The position numbers were made by a program, and so were the translations under genes. This document shows positions 28,239 through 37,050 of a stretch of 64,000 nucleotides of DNA, in pieces; positions within the stretch are counted from its first letter, which is position 1, and each line of letters opens with the position of its first letter. The notes under the pieces are model-generated. The model saw only the letters and a program-made list of their open reading frames with translations. It had not been told where the DNA came from and did not search any database. This stretch comes from JBBSUQ01 sp964389755 (GTDB lineage Bacteria > Bacteroidota > Bacteroidia > Flavobacteriales_D > Crocinitomicaceae): positions 39,229 to 103,228 of the forward strand of contig CAYMEW010000008.1 of assembly GCA_964389755.1 (NCBI GenBank). The letters run 5' to 3'.

Positions 28239-28928
28239 ATGTCCAGACTTTGCATCGTCCCGACCCCGATCGGAAACCTTGAAGACATAACGCTTCGTGC
28301 GATACGCATGTTACAGGAATGCGCATTCATTTATGCGGAGGACACGCGCGTTACCGCAAAACTGCTCAAGCACTTCGACATCCGCAAACCGGTTTATCCC
28401 TTTCATGCGCACAACGAACACAAAGTCGTCAATTCAGCCGTCGAACGCATTGCGCAGGAAGAACTGGTCGTACTGGTATCCGACGCCGGTACTCCCGGCA
28501 TTTCCGACCCCGGTTTTTTACTTATCCGTGCCTGCATCGAAGCGGAGATACCGGTGGAATGTCTGCCCGGTGCAACGGCGATCGTTCCTGCTTTGGTAGG
28601 TAGTGGTTTCCCTTCCGATCGCTTTTGTTTCGAAGGATTTTTACCACATAAAAAAGGGCGCCAGACGCGCATCAGGGAACTGGGCACCGAAGAACGCACC
28701 GTTATCCTTTACGAATCGCCTCACCGGCTCGTCAAATGCCTGGCGCAAATCTCCGAACTACTCGGTCCGGAACGCCGGGTATGCGTGGTGCGCGAGATCT
28801 CCAAGATCCATGAGGAATTCAGACGCGGAACCGCCGAAGAAGTAAAAGACTATTACGAGGCCAATCCACCTAAAGGCGAAATTGTCGTATTACTCGAAGG
28901 ATTGAAAAATGGAAAAAAGAACGACTGA
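28239..28928 (+). CDS. rsmI: 16S rRNA (cytidine(1402)-2'-O)-methyltransferase
   Basis: RsmI methylates the ribose of C1402 in 16S rRNA. The 229-residue protein belongs to the tetrapyrrole-methylase fold: MSRLCIVPTPIGNLEDITLRA at the start, YAEDTRVTAKLLKHF, LVSDAGTPGISDPGF (SAM binding) and ILYESPHRLVKCL. Starts 4 bp after the RDD stop and overlaps the next gene by 20 bp, so translational coupling is likely. Confidence 0.96.
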   Translation: MSRLCIVPTPIGNLEDITLRAIRMLQECAFIYAEDTRVTAKLLKHFDIRKPVYPFHAHNEHKVVNSAVERIAQEELVVLVSDAGTPGISDPGFLLIRACIEAEIPVECLPGATAIVPALVGSGFPSDRFCFEGFLPHKKGRQTRIRELGTEERTVILYESPHRLVKCLAQISELLGPERRVCVVREISKIHEEFRRGTAEEVKDYYEANPPKGEIVVLLEGLKNGKKND

Positions 28929-29943
28929 AGCCTGGGTACTAACGGCTACCGGTGAAGCCGAAAAAGCTTTTGAAAAACGCGCTATACCGGTCGCAGAACC
29001 GCAAAAGAGCGAGGTACTTATCGAAACCGAAGCATTCGGGCTCAATTATGCCGACGTTATGGCGCGGCACGGACTTTATCGCGAAGCACCTCCTCTTCCG
29101 GCCGTGATCGGTTACGAAATATGCGGAGTGGTCCGCGAAGCCGGGTCTCCTGAAAACGAAGCACTTATCGGCAAACGCGTACTTGCCTTTACGCGTTTCG
29201 GCGGATATGCACGCCAGGTCGTCACACCGGCAACAGCAGTGATCCCGATCGGAGACATGCCCGCGGAGGATGCGCTTTCGCTTTGTACGCAGGGAGGAAC
29301 CGCCTATTATATGAGTGAACTACTTTGCCCGGCTCAAGCGGGTGAAAAAGTACTCGTTCATGCCGCAGCCGGCGGTGTGGGTACGCTTTTGATCCAACTG
29401 CTTAAAATGCGTGGTGCAGAAGTTTTTGCAAAGGTAAGCAGCGCAGAAAAAGCACAATTAGTCCGCGAACTCGGTGCCGACCACGTACTTATTTATACCC
29501 AATCGGATTATACGCAGCAAGCCCGTCAGATCCTGGGAAAGGAGCGCTTTGACGTCGTATATAACCCGGTTGGAGGAAAAACGTTTAAAAAAGACCTGGA
29601 CATGCTGGGAGCAGGCGGAAGGATCATCCTTTACGGCGGATCGGAACTGGCTTCTTCAGGCTCCGGCTTTCTGAAACAACTGCGCTTTGTATTCCGAATG
29701 GGACTTTTCCTGCCTATTGCATTCATGATGAAATCACGATCGATCCTGGGAGTAAACATGCTCAAAATTGCGGATCACAGGCAGCAAACCCTCGTGCACT
29801 GCTTACAGGGCTGCGCGCAATTGTACCAGGCCGGAAAATTAAAACCTGTAAACGGCGGAAACTTTGCCGCGGATCAACTCCCGGAGGCCCATCGGTTACT
29901 CGAAAGCGGCCACTCTGCCGGAAAGATCAGTGTACACTGGTAG
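28909..29943 (+). CDS. Zinc-independent quinone reductase-like MDR oxidoreductase
   Basis: A 344-residue medium-chain dehydrogenase/reductase of the NADPH:quinone reductase/VAT-1 type. It has a GroES-like N-terminal half (FGLNYADVMARHGLY) and a Rossmann half with VHAAAGGVGTLLIQLLK near residues 146-162. No structural-zinc cysteine cluster is present. The start ATG lies inside rsmI (20-bp overlap). The substrate is unknown; NADPH-dependent reduction of quinones or enones is the family expectation. Confidence 0.88.
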   Translation: MEKRTTEAWVLTATGEAEKAFEKRAIPVAEPQKSEVLIETEAFGLNYADVMARHGLYREAPPLPAVIGYEICGVVREAGSPENEALIGKRVLAFTRFGGYARQVVTPATAVIPIGDMPAEDALSLCTQGGTAYYMSELLCPAQAGEKVLVHAAAGGVGTLLIQLLKMRGAEVFAKVSSAEKAQLVRELGADHVLIYTQSDYTQQARQILGKERFDVVYNPVGGKTFKKDLDMLGAGGRIILYGGSELASSGSGFLKQLRFVFRMGLFLPIAFMMKSRSILGVNMLKIADHRQQTLVHCLQGCAQLYQAGKLKPVNGGNFAADQLPEAHRLLESGHSAGKISVHW

Positions 29944-29953
29944 CAGTACCAAA

Positions 29954-29992
29954 AAAAGCCTGCGATATTCGTGCTTTGCATAGCCGGCTTTT
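29954..29992 (+). terminator. Possible terminator/attenuator before the SpoIIM operon
   Basis: AAAAGCC (29954-29960) can pair with GGCTTTT (29986-29992) across a 25-nt loop, ending in four T. The loop is long, so confidence is modest. Confidence 0.35.
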
Positions 29993-30005
29993 CGGGATAA
30001 ACTTT

Positions 30006-30013
30006 TATATTTA
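30006..30013 (+). promoter_or_regulatory. Possible -7 box of the SpoIIM-MoxR operon
   Basis: TATATTTA, one mismatch to TAnnTTTG, 11 bp before the SpoIIM ATG. Confidence 0.4.
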
Positions 30014-30024
30014 TCGCGCTTAAC

Positions 30025-31944
30025 ATGAAAGAAACCTCCTTCATAGAACAAAACAGGGAAAAATGGACCCGGTTCGAACAGTTATACGCTTCCCAGTCAA
30101 AAGATCCCGAAGAGCTCAGTGACCTGTATATGGATATTACGGACGACCTGAGCTATGCCCAGACGTTCTACAAACGAAGGACCGTTAAAGTATATCTGAA
30201 CCAGCTTGCGCAAACCGTTTATACCGGTGTTCACAAACAAAAAGGCGAATCACTCCGAAAATTCATCACTGTCTGGAAAATTTCGCTCCCGCTGGAGATC
30301 TACCGCGCACGCAAAAGCCTGATGATGGCTCTGATCAGTTTTTTGATCTACGTGCTGATCGGCGTATTAAACACGTATGTGAATAACGATTTTCCGCGTA
30401 TGGTTCTCGGGGACGGTTACGTCGAGAACGCTATTGAAAACATTTCGAACGGGAATCCGCTGGCTATTTACCAGTCGCCCGGAGAAGGAGCCATGTTCTA
30501 TTCCATTGCGCTCAACAACATCCGCGTGGCCTTCCTGACCTTTTTCCTCGGTTTCTTTTTCACCGTGGGAACGCACATTTTACTATTCTCGAACGGGGTC
30601 ATGCTCGGTTCTTTTCAATACTTCTTTCACACGAAAGGCCTGCTGATCACAAGTTTCCTGGGAATATGGATCCACGGGGCATTTGAGATCTCGGCAATCG
30701 TATTAGCCGGAGGCGCCGGCATCACAGCCGGAAACGGATGGCTTTTCCCGAGGAGTTACACGCGTTTGCAATCCCTGCAAATGTCGGCCAGGCGTGGACT
30801 GAAGATCATGCTCAGCCTTGTGCCATTCATCATTGCCGCCGGATTCCTGGAAAGTTTCGTAACACGGAATTACAACGTGCTCCCCGACTGGTCGAAATGG
30901 CTGCTCATTCTTTTTTCATTCGCGGTCATCCTGTTTTTTTACGTGTTCTACCCGATGTATGTCGCGCGCAAATATCCCGAACTGGTAGACCAGGAGGAAA
31001 CGGACACCTTCCAGGTCCGGCACCGGCTTGATTTTACGAAGATCAAAACAGTCGGGAATATCCTGACCGACGGGTTTTATTTTTTCAGAGTCTACTTTTC
31101 ACGGATATTCCGGGTAAACGCAACGATCACGTTACCGCTCATGGTATTGTTCACGATTTTGCAGGACACGTTCCGGGCGGAAGACCTCAACCAGGGATAT
31201 TACTGGTTCGACTGGTACGCACAACTCGAGATCATGATGGGATTCGGATTCAGAAACCCCTTTGATTTTGTCGCCGCGACTTTCTGGACCTTCCTGTTTA
31301 CACTTATGGCAGCCTCGGCTTTTCATGCCCTGCGCAGTTATGAAGAACCCTTCTCTTACAGGCACTTTTTCAGCTATCTGAAAAAACACTTTTTGCGAAT
31401 CTGGGTTTCGCTGATACTTTTCATAGCGATTATCTTTGCTGTTCCCTATGGCATTACACTCGTACTTTTACTGCTTTTCCCGTTTTTCTGGGGAAACGTC
31501 GCGCGTGCCGGCCTCAGCGAGGATTACCGCTGGAATTTCAAATCGTTTATTCGGCCGCATGGTTCATCCTACGGAACGATTCTTTTGCTCATGCTCATTA
31601 TCAGTGCGATTCTCGTTATAGCGGCTCAGCCAATTGCCTTTTTGCTGAGCATTCACGACTACGGTTCCGCCCCCGCCATGAACGACCTGCTTGACCTGCT
31701 TGTCGGATTTATCGACCGGGTTACGAAAGGAATGTATCCGGATTCGTACGCCATGATCGGTAACGTGGTGCGGCAACTGGTGTACATTTTCTTCCTGCTC
31801 TTCTTTATTCCGCTGATCCCGGTTCTGTTCGGTGTTCAGTTCTATTCTGAGCAGGAAAAAGAAAAGGCGGTTGGACTTTGGCAGGCATTCCAAAATTTCG
31901 GCAAGCGAAGCCGTACGAACGAAAAAGAAGCTGATTATGTTTAA
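30025..31944 (+). CDS. SpoIIM-domain membrane protein with a second multi-pass half
   Basis: A 639-residue membrane protein. Residues about 80-330 match the SpoIIM (stage II sporulation M) family seen in non-sporulating Bacteroidota next to MoxR operons (NNIRVAFLTFFLGFFFTVGT, WIHGAFEISAIVLAGGAG). Residues about 340-620 add another five to six helices, unlike the roughly 320-residue SpoIIM proteins I know from relatives; this half is probably a DUF4013-like protein fused on. First gene of a tight five-gene operon; its last 8 bp overlap the next gene. Function is unknown, possibly a membrane partner of the MoxR ATPase. Confidence 0.78.
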   Translation: MKETSFIEQNREKWTRFEQLYASQSKDPEELSDLYMDITDDLSYAQTFYKRRTVKVYLNQLAQTVYTGVHKQKGESLRKFITVWKISLPLEIYRARKSLMMALISFLIYVLIGVLNTYVNNDFPRMVLGDGYVENAIENISNGNPLAIYQSPGEGAMFYSIALNNIRVAFLTFFLGFFFTVGTHILLFSNGVMLGSFQYFFHTKGLLITSFLGIWIHGAFEISAIVLAGGAGITAGNGWLFPRSYTRLQSLQMSARRGLKIMLSLVPFIIAAGFLESFVTRNYNVLPDWSKWLLILFSFAVILFFYVFYPMYVARKYPELVDQEETDTFQVRHRLDFTKIKTVGNILTDGFYFFRVYFSRIFRVNATITLPLMVLFTILQDTFRAEDLNQGYYWFDWYAQLEIMMGFGFRNPFDFVAATFWTFLFTLMAASAFHALRSYEEPFSYRHFFSYLKKHFLRIWVSLILFIAIIFAVPYGITLVLLLLFPFFWGNVARAGLSEDYRWNFKSFIRPHGSSYGTILLLMLIISAILVIAAQPIAFLLSIHDYGSAPAMNDLLDLLVGFIDRVTKGMYPDSYAMIGNVVRQLVYIFFLLFFIPLIPVLFGVQFYSEQEKEKAVGLWQAFQNFGKRSRTNEKEADYV

Positions 31945-32803
31945 AACTGTCGGCTTCCTGATCGCACTTTTCGCAGTGAGCGCTTCCTTTTCACAGGATA
32001 AGGGCACGGAAAACTATTTTGAAAAAGAGCGTAAATTCAACCGCTACGAAAAACAAAAAAATTACAACGGCCCGTCGAACTGGTACGGATCCGAGCCGGC
32101 TTCGATGAACGAAGATGATGAGGGCGATGCCGTATATTACGGAAGTAATTCGCAGCCCGGAATACATTACAATCCGCAGGCAATCAAAAAGTACCGGTCC
32201 AAAGCACAGCGTTCCGTCACAGAGGACGACGGATCGGAGGAGGTATTGCCCGAAACGGAAGCACTTGATGAGCCGGAGGAAAGTGACGATACCGACAATT
32301 CTGCAGACATCGATACCGACACGGACGACAGTTCGACGAATCTTTCGGAAAACCTCTGGAAAATAATCGTCGCGGTGATCCTGATCGCGCTTCTGGTGGT
32401 TATCCTGTACTTTGTTATTCGCTCCGTACGTCCGCCCAACAAGAAAGTGATTCACGATGTGGAGAATGACTGGAACCCGGAAGTTATTACGAAAACCGAA
32501 CTGGAACTCAAACTGGAAGAAGCCGAAGCAACCGAAGATTATCGCGAATGCGTACGGATCTATTTTACGTTCATTCTGAAAGACCTCATCCGTCGTGAAC
32601 TGATCACCTGGAAAAAGGAAAAGACCAATTACGATTACGTACTCGAATTGTCCGATTCGCCGTATTTCAACGAATTCAATTCCTGTGTCACCATTTATGA
32701 CCTGGTATGGTACGGAAATTACCAGATCGATCGCACGATCTACGACGCTTTGCGTCCGCCTTTGACCAGTTTTTACAAAAAAATCGAAGTGAAGGGTGAA
32801 TAA
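31937..32803 (+). CDS. DUF4129 membrane protein
   Basis: A 288-residue protein: signal peptide (MFKTVGFLIALFAVSASFSQ), acidic low-complexity segment (about 85-135), one transmembrane helix near 142-165 (IIVAVILIALLVVILYFVI) and a C-terminal DUF4129 domain (RIYFTFILKDLIRRELITW). DUF4129 genes normally sit in MoxR/DUF58 clusters. The ATG at 31937 overlaps the SpoIIM stop by 8 bp; the frame is open further upstream but only inside the previous gene. Confidence 0.85.
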   Translation: MFKTVGFLIALFAVSASFSQDKGTENYFEKERKFNRYEKQKNYNGPSNWYGSEPASMNEDDEGDAVYYGSNSQPGIHYNPQAIKKYRSKAQRSVTEDDGSEEVLPETEALDEPEESDDTDNSADIDTDTDDSSTNLSENLWKIIVAVILIALLVVILYFVIRSVRPPNKKVIHDVENDWNPEVITKTELELKLEEAEATEDYRECVRIYFTFILKDLIRRELITWKKEKTNYDYVLELSDSPYFNEFNSCVTIYDLVWYGNYQIDRTIYDALRPPLTSFYKKIEVKGE

Positions 32804-34484
32804 CGGGCGTAAAATAGGACTTTTACTGATCACCTTCGTGGCATTCGTGGCCCTGATCGTGTGGCTGTTCAGTTCCGGTGGCGGAACGGGCGGCCGGAAA
32901 ACCGTATTTACGTCAAACAACTGGGTATCGCGATACCAAATCGATCAGAAACACCCCTACGGACTTTACCATTTTAACAGGTTGCTGAAGTTACACGTCG
33001 GCCTGAAAACCGGTGTAAAGCGCATTGACAATGTCAACGAATTTGACAGCCTTATTTTTGACGGAACGCATACCTTTATGTTCGTCGGAAGTGATTTCGG
33101 AATCCAGACCGATGAAATGGATTCGGTAATGGCCGACGTGAATCGCGGTGGAACGCTCGTCATGGCTTTCGAGGATCTCACGGACAACCTCTATCCTTAT
33201 TTCTTCCGGGAAAAATATTTTTATTCCGATTATTCCGAAGAATTAACCGTTACGAACGGAAAACGGCGTTATCAATTTTACAATGTTTTTCAAAACGACA
33301 CCATCAGTAAGTGGTGGAAAGCTTTTGACGCGGAGGAATTACGTCGCTCCGATTTTGAATCGCTCTCCGGCTTTCTCGAACTGGATAACTGCGTTCAGAT
33401 CCGTTTTGGTTCCGGAAAAGTCATTTTGCATACGAATCCCGAACTCTTTTACAATTACCAGGTACTGCGCCGGGACGGGAATGCCTATTGCGACTATTTC
33501 CTGTCAAAGATACCGAACGATAAGGAAGTACTGTGGATGGAGTTCGGTCGCCTTCCGGACGATTTCGATGCGTACGACACGCTTGACGAAAGCACGAATT
33601 CCAAACAGGACAACAGTTATCTGCAATACCTGCTTGGTAATCGCGGCATGCGTGCTGCCCTGCTCACGCTGGTCCTGGGCGTCATTCTCTTCCTGCTTTT
33701 CCGCACGCGCCGTATTCGTCCCGTGGTTCCCGTTATTCCCCGGAAAAAGAACGTCACGCTGGCTTACGCCGAAACGATTACCAGTATTTTTTACAGTAAG
33801 CGAAATGCCTACGGCCTGCTCAATGTCTTAAAAAAGAACTTCTATAACACCGTATCGCGTCATTTCTTTATCGATCTCCACCGCCGTGAGGGCAATCGTG
33901 AGATTATGCGTCTTTCGGAAAAAAGTAACATTCCTGCAGAAGAGATAGAGGAACTGATCGAATTGTTCGAAACGAAAAAGGCATTCAGCGTGGATGAGCA
34001 TTATGTAGCCGAAGCTTCCCGCAGGCAACGCTCTTTCTATGAACGATCGGGTATCCTGACTGAATTTACTGCACGCCGTGTAGAAAAAAAGAAGCGCGAT
34101 TTCCGACGTCAATTATGGCTTCCTGCCCTGCTGATCTTTGGCGGTATTTCGATCACCCTGTTCGGTTTCTATTACCTGACGCAGTCACGCGCCATCGGGA
34201 TTACACTCTGGCCACTCGGGATTATCTGGATCATCGCAGGAATCATCCAGTTGCGCAAACCCCTTTTGAGCATTAACTCGGAAGAACTGACATTTTACCC
34301 GCTTATGCGGAAGAATAAAACATACCGGCGCGAGGATATCGAACGGATCCGCGTCCATGAAAAAAGCGTCGTATTCCAAATGCGGAACGGCAAAAAATTA
34401 AAGATCAATTACTGGGAAATGAGCTATTTTGACAAGAAACAATTTAAGCGCTATATTTCCGGAATTCAAAATGTAGAATTATGA
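32796..34484 (+). CDS. DUF4350 protein fused to a PH-like domain
   Basis: A 562-residue protein. An N-terminal helix (IGLLLITFVAFVALIVWLF) is followed by a DUF4350 domain (about 40-230), a helix near 285-303, a linker, then two closely spaced helices (about 435-485). The C-terminal 70 residues (ELTFYPLMRKNKTYRREDIE onward) look like a bacterial PH domain (bPH_2 type), which I do not expect in DUF4350 proteins. The start is GTG at 32796, overlapping the DUF4129 stop by 8 bp; the stop overlaps the MoxR start (ATGATGA). Likely a membrane-anchored part of the MoxR module. Confidence 0.75.
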   Translation: MNNGRKIGLLLITFVAFVALIVWLFSSGGGTGGRKTVFTSNNWVSRYQIDQKHPYGLYHFNRLLKLHVGLKTGVKRIDNVNEFDSLIFDGTHTFMFVGSDFGIQTDEMDSVMADVNRGGTLVMAFEDLTDNLYPYFFREKYFYSDYSEELTVTNGKRRYQFYNVFQNDTISKWWKAFDAEELRRSDFESLSGFLELDNCVQIRFGSGKVILHTNPELFYNYQVLRRDGNAYCDYFLSKIPNDKEVLWMEFGRLPDDFDAYDTLDESTNSKQDNSYLQYLLGNRGMRAALLTLVLGVILFLLFRTRRIRPVVPVIPRKKNVTLAYAETITSIFYSKRNAYGLLNVLKKNFYNTVSRHFFIDLHRREGNREIMRLSEKSNIPAEEIEELIELFETKKAFSVDEHYVAEASRRQRSFYERSGILTEFTARRVEKKKRDFRRQLWLPALLIFGGISITLFGFYYLTQSRAIGITLWPLGIIWIIAGIIQLRKPLLSINSEELTFYPLMRKNKTYRREDIERIRVHEKSVVFQMRNGKKLKINYWEMSYFDKKQFKRYISGIQNVEL

Positions 34485-35635
34485 TGCAGGAAGAAGAGAA
34501 CAAGCAACCCGAAGAACCGACAAACGAAAGCCAGGGCAGTCAGAACGATTTCTCGGCCTATATGCCCAAAAACCAGGAATCCGAACCCCAGCAATCGCAA
34601 CCTGCTTCAGGGGAACCGACCGGCGAAACACCCGAAAATTCCGCTACGACGCCTACCGGTGGATACGGTTTTGAACGACAGAACGCGGACCTGATGTGGG
34701 TTGCCAATAAAGTGAACCAGGTTCGCCAGGAAATTCGCAAGTACATTATTGGTCAGGGCGAAATGGTCGAATTACTGCTGGCCGGAATCTTTGCGAATGG
34801 TCACATCCTGCTCGAAGGGGCACCGGGTGTGGCAAAAACACTGTCTTCGAAAGTACTTTCGCGCGCACTTGACATTGATTTTTCGCGCATCCAGTTCACA
34901 CCCGACCTGATGCCGACCGATGTAATCGGAACTTCGGTGTTTAATATGAAGGAATCGAATTTTTCGTTTCGCAAAGGACCGATCTTTTCCAACATTGTAC
35001 TAATCGACGAGATCAACCGTGCACCGGCTAAAACGCAGTCAGCACTCTTTGAAGTCATGGAAGAAAGACAGATCACCTATGACGGTACTGTTTACCCGAT
35101 GACCTTCCCGTTCCTGGTGATCGCCACGCAAAACCCGATCGAGCAGGAAGGAACTTACAACCTTCCCGAAGCACAACTCGACCGGTTCCTGTTTAAGATC
35201 AAACTGGCCTACCCGGACCTCGACGCCGAAACGGATATCCTGCGCCGTTACCGCGACAGTATCGGCACTCCGGATCTGAAAGGCGTTACAGCCGTTTTCA
35301 GCCGCGATGAGATTCAAAAGATCCAGGACGTCGTTGAAAAAATAATGGTTGAGGACAATCTCATTCGCTATATCGCGCAGGTGATCCACAAAACGCGTAA
35401 CCACGGAAAAATATTTCTCGGCGGTTCTCCGCGTGCATCACTTTCCATCATGCGCGCAGCCAAAGCCATGGCGGCTATTCGTGGCCGTGACTTCGTTACA
35501 CCGGAAGATATCCAGTTTGCCGCACCGCATGTGCTTAACCACAGGCTTATTCTCACGCCTGAAGCCGAAATGGAAGGTATTCGTACCGAAGATGTAATCC
35601 AGGAAATAGTTCAGACCATAGAAGTACCGCGTTAA
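34481..35635 (+). CDS. MoxR family AAA+ ATPase
   Basis: A 384-residue MoxR chaperone-like ATPase: Walker A GAPGVAKT at 113-120, Walker B VLIDEINRAP with Asp176-Glu177, sensor I ATQNPIEQEGTY and a C-terminal lid. The first 65 residues are a Gln/Glu/Pro-rich disordered tail. MoxR ATPases act with DUF58 proteins in assembly or stress roles that are not well defined. The start could be either ATG at 34481 or 34484. The DUF58 gene begins immediately after the stop. Confidence 0.95.
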   Translation: MMQEEENKQPEEPTNESQGSQNDFSAYMPKNQESEPQQSQPASGEPTGETPENSATTPTGGYGFERQNADLMWVANKVNQVRQEIRKYIIGQGEMVELLLAGIFANGHILLEGAPGVAKTLSSKVLSRALDIDFSRIQFTPDLMPTDVIGTSVFNMKESNFSFRKGPIFSNIVLIDEINRAPAKTQSALFEVMEERQITYDGTVYPMTFPFLVIATQNPIEQEGTYNLPEAQLDRFLFKIKLAYPDLDAETDILRRYRDSIGTPDLKGVTAVFSRDEIQKIQDVVEKIMVEDNLIRYIAQVIHKTRNHGKIFLGGSPRASLSIMRAAKAMAAIRGRDFVTPEDIQFAAPHVLNHRLILTPEAEMEGIRTEDVIQEIVQTIEVPR

Positions 35636-36967
35636 ATGAAGTTGTTGGCCAACATATACCTTACCCGGTTCTTTTTCGTCGTATTCGCAGGAGTTGTTTT
35701 GCTCTACGCGGCTTCGTTCTCGGTAGAAAGCCTGTATTTTGTGGCTAACGTGGCACTGATCTCCCTGCTGGGAATCACCGTAATCGATGTGTTTCTTTCG
35801 TTTCTTTCAAGCGAACCGATCAGTTTCGAGCGGCGCGCGGAAAAACGCATGAATCTCGGGGACGCCAACGACATTGAACTCGTTCTGCGAAACAACACCT
35901 TCCAGCCGATCGCATATACGCTCTTCGAAGGCTATCCCAAAGAAATGCAGGAACGCTCGGCACATTATTCGGGCATCCTGGCGGGAGGCGGAACGCGCGT
36001 GTTCCATTATTCTTTCGTTCCGAAAAGTCGCGGTGAATATACCTTCTCCAACCCCGTACTCGTCATCCGTTCGATCTTATTTCTTGTAAACCGGCGCATC
36101 GAACTGCCCGCCACGCAAACCGTGGAAGTTTATCCTTCCGTTGCCCAGCTCAAGAAATACGAATTACTGGTTTTCCAGCAGCAAAAAACAAGTAGCGGCA
36201 TTAAGAAGATCCGCCGTCTCGGAAATAACAGTGAATTCGAACAGATCAAAAATTACGTACAGGGAGACGAACTCAAAACGATCAACTGGAAGGCCACCAG
36301 CCGGAAAATGGAACTGATGGTAAACCAGTACCAGGAAGAAAAATCGCAACAGGTATATTGCATCATCGATAAGTCGCGCAATATGCAAATGGAGTTTGAC
36401 GGCCTGACGATGCTCGATTATGCGATCAATTCAACACTCGTTTTTTCAAACATTGCTTTACGCAAAGGAGACCGTACGGGACTGATCACTTTCTCGGACA
36501 AGATCGGTAGCCAACTCCCTGCGGAGCGCTCATCCAACCAAATGCGGCGGATCATCGAAACGCTTTATAATCAGAAAACGCATTTCCGCGAAAGCAACTT
36601 TGACCTGTTGTATCAAACGATCCGGAGTAATGTACGTACGCGATCACTCCTGTTACTTTACACGAACTTCGAAACGGAATTTGCGATGCGCCGTGCACTT
36701 CCGTTGCTGCGAAAGATCAACCAAAAGCACGTACTCGTGGTGGTATTTTTCGAAAACAATGAACTGGAGGACATGGCTTTTCAAAAGGTTCGTACGATCA
36801 AAGACGTGTACCAGTCTGCCATTGCCGAACGCATGACAACGGTTAAGTCAAGGATCGCACTCGAGCTGAAGCGTCACAACATCCAAAGCATACTTACAAA
36901 ACCCGAGGATTTGTCAATCAGTACGATCAACAAATACCTCGAATTAAAAGCCAAAGGCTCGATCTGA
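35636..36967 (+). CDS. DUF58 (VWA-like) protein
   Basis: A 443-residue protein with two N-terminal membrane helices (about 7-55) and a DUF58 domain with the signature GDELKTINWKATSRK near 203-217, followed by a VWA-like fold (IIDKSRNMQMEFDGLTMLDY). It is the usual partner of MoxR and ends the operon; its ATG directly abuts the MoxR stop. In batA/DUF58 operons these proteins are linked to envelope stress or aerotolerance; the role here is inferred only from context. Confidence 0.92.
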   Translation: MKLLANIYLTRFFFVVFAGVVLLYAASFSVESLYFVANVALISLLGITVIDVFLSFLSSEPISFERRAEKRMNLGDANDIELVLRNNTFQPIAYTLFEGYPKEMQERSAHYSGILAGGGTRVFHYSFVPKSRGEYTFSNPVLVIRSILFLVNRRIELPATQTVEVYPSVAQLKKYELLVFQQQKTSSGIKKIRRLGNNSEFEQIKNYVQGDELKTINWKATSRKMELMVNQYQEEKSQQVYCIIDKSRNMQMEFDGLTMLDYAINSTLVFSNIALRKGDRTGLITFSDKIGSQLPAERSSNQMRRIIETLYNQKTHFRESNFDLLYQTIRSNVRTRSLLLLYTNFETEFAMRRALPLLRKINQKHVLVVVFFENNELEDMAFQKVRTIKDVYQSAIAERMTTVKSRIALELKRHNIQSILTKPEDLSISTINKYLELKAKGSI

Positions 36968-37008
36968 CGATTCAGGCACAGATCTTCCCGTCCGCGTTTC
37001 AAAAATTG

Positions 37009-37016
37009 TATCTTTA
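37009..37016 (+). promoter_or_regulatory. Possible -7 box of the acyl-CoA carboxylase gene
   Basis: TATCTTTA, one mismatch to TAnnTTTG, 34 bp upstream of the ATG. Confidence 0.4.
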
Positions 37017-37050
37017 CATTCCTTTTTCAAGGATTTTTTAAGCACAGTAC

